Below, in pieces: positions 5,034 through 5,150 of a stretch of DNA of 5,150 bases. The stretch's first letter is position 1; each line of letters opens with the position of its first letter. The notes beneath the pieces were generated by a model, which worked only from the letters and a program-made list of their open reading frames with translations, had not been told where the DNA came from and searched no databases. Source of the stretch: Chloroflexota bacterium (GTDB lineage: Bacteria; Chloroflexota; Dehalococcoidia; Lucifugimonadales; UBA1127); the NCBI GenBank assembly GCA_028873745.1, contig JAPPNT010000110.1, forward strand, positions 1 to 5,150. The letters run 5' to 3'. The translations under genes and the position numbers were made by a program.

Positions 5034-5150
5034 ATGCTGTCCAGAGAGGACAATGAGCTGTTGACCCAGACCGGCCCCGGCACGCCCATGGGCGTGCTCT
5101 TCCGCCGCTTCTGGATGCCTGTCCTCCTCTCCGAGGAGCTCCCGGAGCCC
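5034..5150 (+). CDS. Second Rieske oxygenase alpha subunit, N-terminal 39 codons (3' end outside window)
   Basis: The first 39 residues match the N-terminus of the preceding Rieske protein without gaps at 30 of 39 positions (about 77%). Shared motifs are MLSRE at 1-5, PGTPMG at 15-20, LFRRFW at 22-27 and ELPEP at 35-39. The start ATG follows a strong ribosome binding site. The Rieske and iron sites lie beyond the window edge, so whether this copy is intact cannot be judged. Position and similarity indicate a tandem paralogue co-transcribed with the first. It could be an alternative oxygenase for a related substrate or a partner in a mixed trimer. Confidence 0.85.
   Translation, partial: MLSREDNELLTQTGPGTPMGVLFRRFWMPVLLSEELPEP

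Noticed and set aside
4334..5089. Antisense open frame of 251 codons over the Rieske C-terminus and the next gene start
   Set aside because: The same GC shadow effect. It overlaps the catalytic half of the Rieske protein and has no recognisable domain.
1..5150. Mobile element, CRISPR array, tRNA or rRNA
   Set aside because: No transposase, terminal inverted repeats, regularly spaced repeats or tRNA-like cloverleaf was seen on either strand. The repeats present are explained by gene paralogy or the promoter region.

Overview
This is a GC-rich bacterial segment. All recognisable genes lie on the + strand and are tightly packed. It reads as part of a catabolic cluster for an aromatic or similar cyclic acid. 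Third codon positions are almost all G or C, Shine-Dalgarno sites are good, and a sigma70-like promoter is visible, so the host is a high-GC bacterium. SDRs, TIM-barrel amidohydrolases and single-component Rieske oxygenase alpha subunits occur together as expanded paralogue families in uncultured Chloroflexota (SAR202 type), and also in Actinobacteria and Proteobacteria. A SAR202-like source is only a guess, because no phylogenetic marker is present.

Layout: (1) 2-514, the C-terminal 170 residues of an SDR dehydrogenase cut by the left edge. (2) 515-642, the only real intergenic gap (128 bp), with a plausible promoter and three copies of an AACCTCGC-like repeat. (3) 643-1392, a complete 249-residue SDR. 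(4) 1427-2521 and 2554-3648, two amidohydrolase-2 family proteins of 364 residues each. (5) 3692-4990, a complete 432-residue Rieske non-heme iron oxygenase alpha subunit. (6) 5034-5150, the first 39 codons of a second Rieske oxygenase, cut by the right edge. The gaps from gene 643-1392 onward are 34, 32, 43 and 43 bp, so these five genes probably form one transcript. A strong GC hairpin sits in the first of these gaps and a shorter one in the third.

The most striking point is that every gene is present as an adjacent pair of paralogues, in the order A A' B B' C C'. By hand count the SDR pair is about 75% identical over 170 residues, the amidohydrolase pair about 70% over 364, and the visible 39 residues of the Rieske pair about 77%. 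The order is not a block duplication (ABC ABC). It suggests two parallel three-step routes, or hetero-oligomeric enzymes, maintained side by side.

A likely logic, by analogy with phthalate-type catabolism, is oxidation by the Rieske oxygenase, NAD-dependent dehydrogenation by the SDR, and hydrolysis or decarboxylation by the amidohydrolase. The substrate cannot be read from sequence. No ferredoxin, reductase, transporter or regulator gene is in the window.
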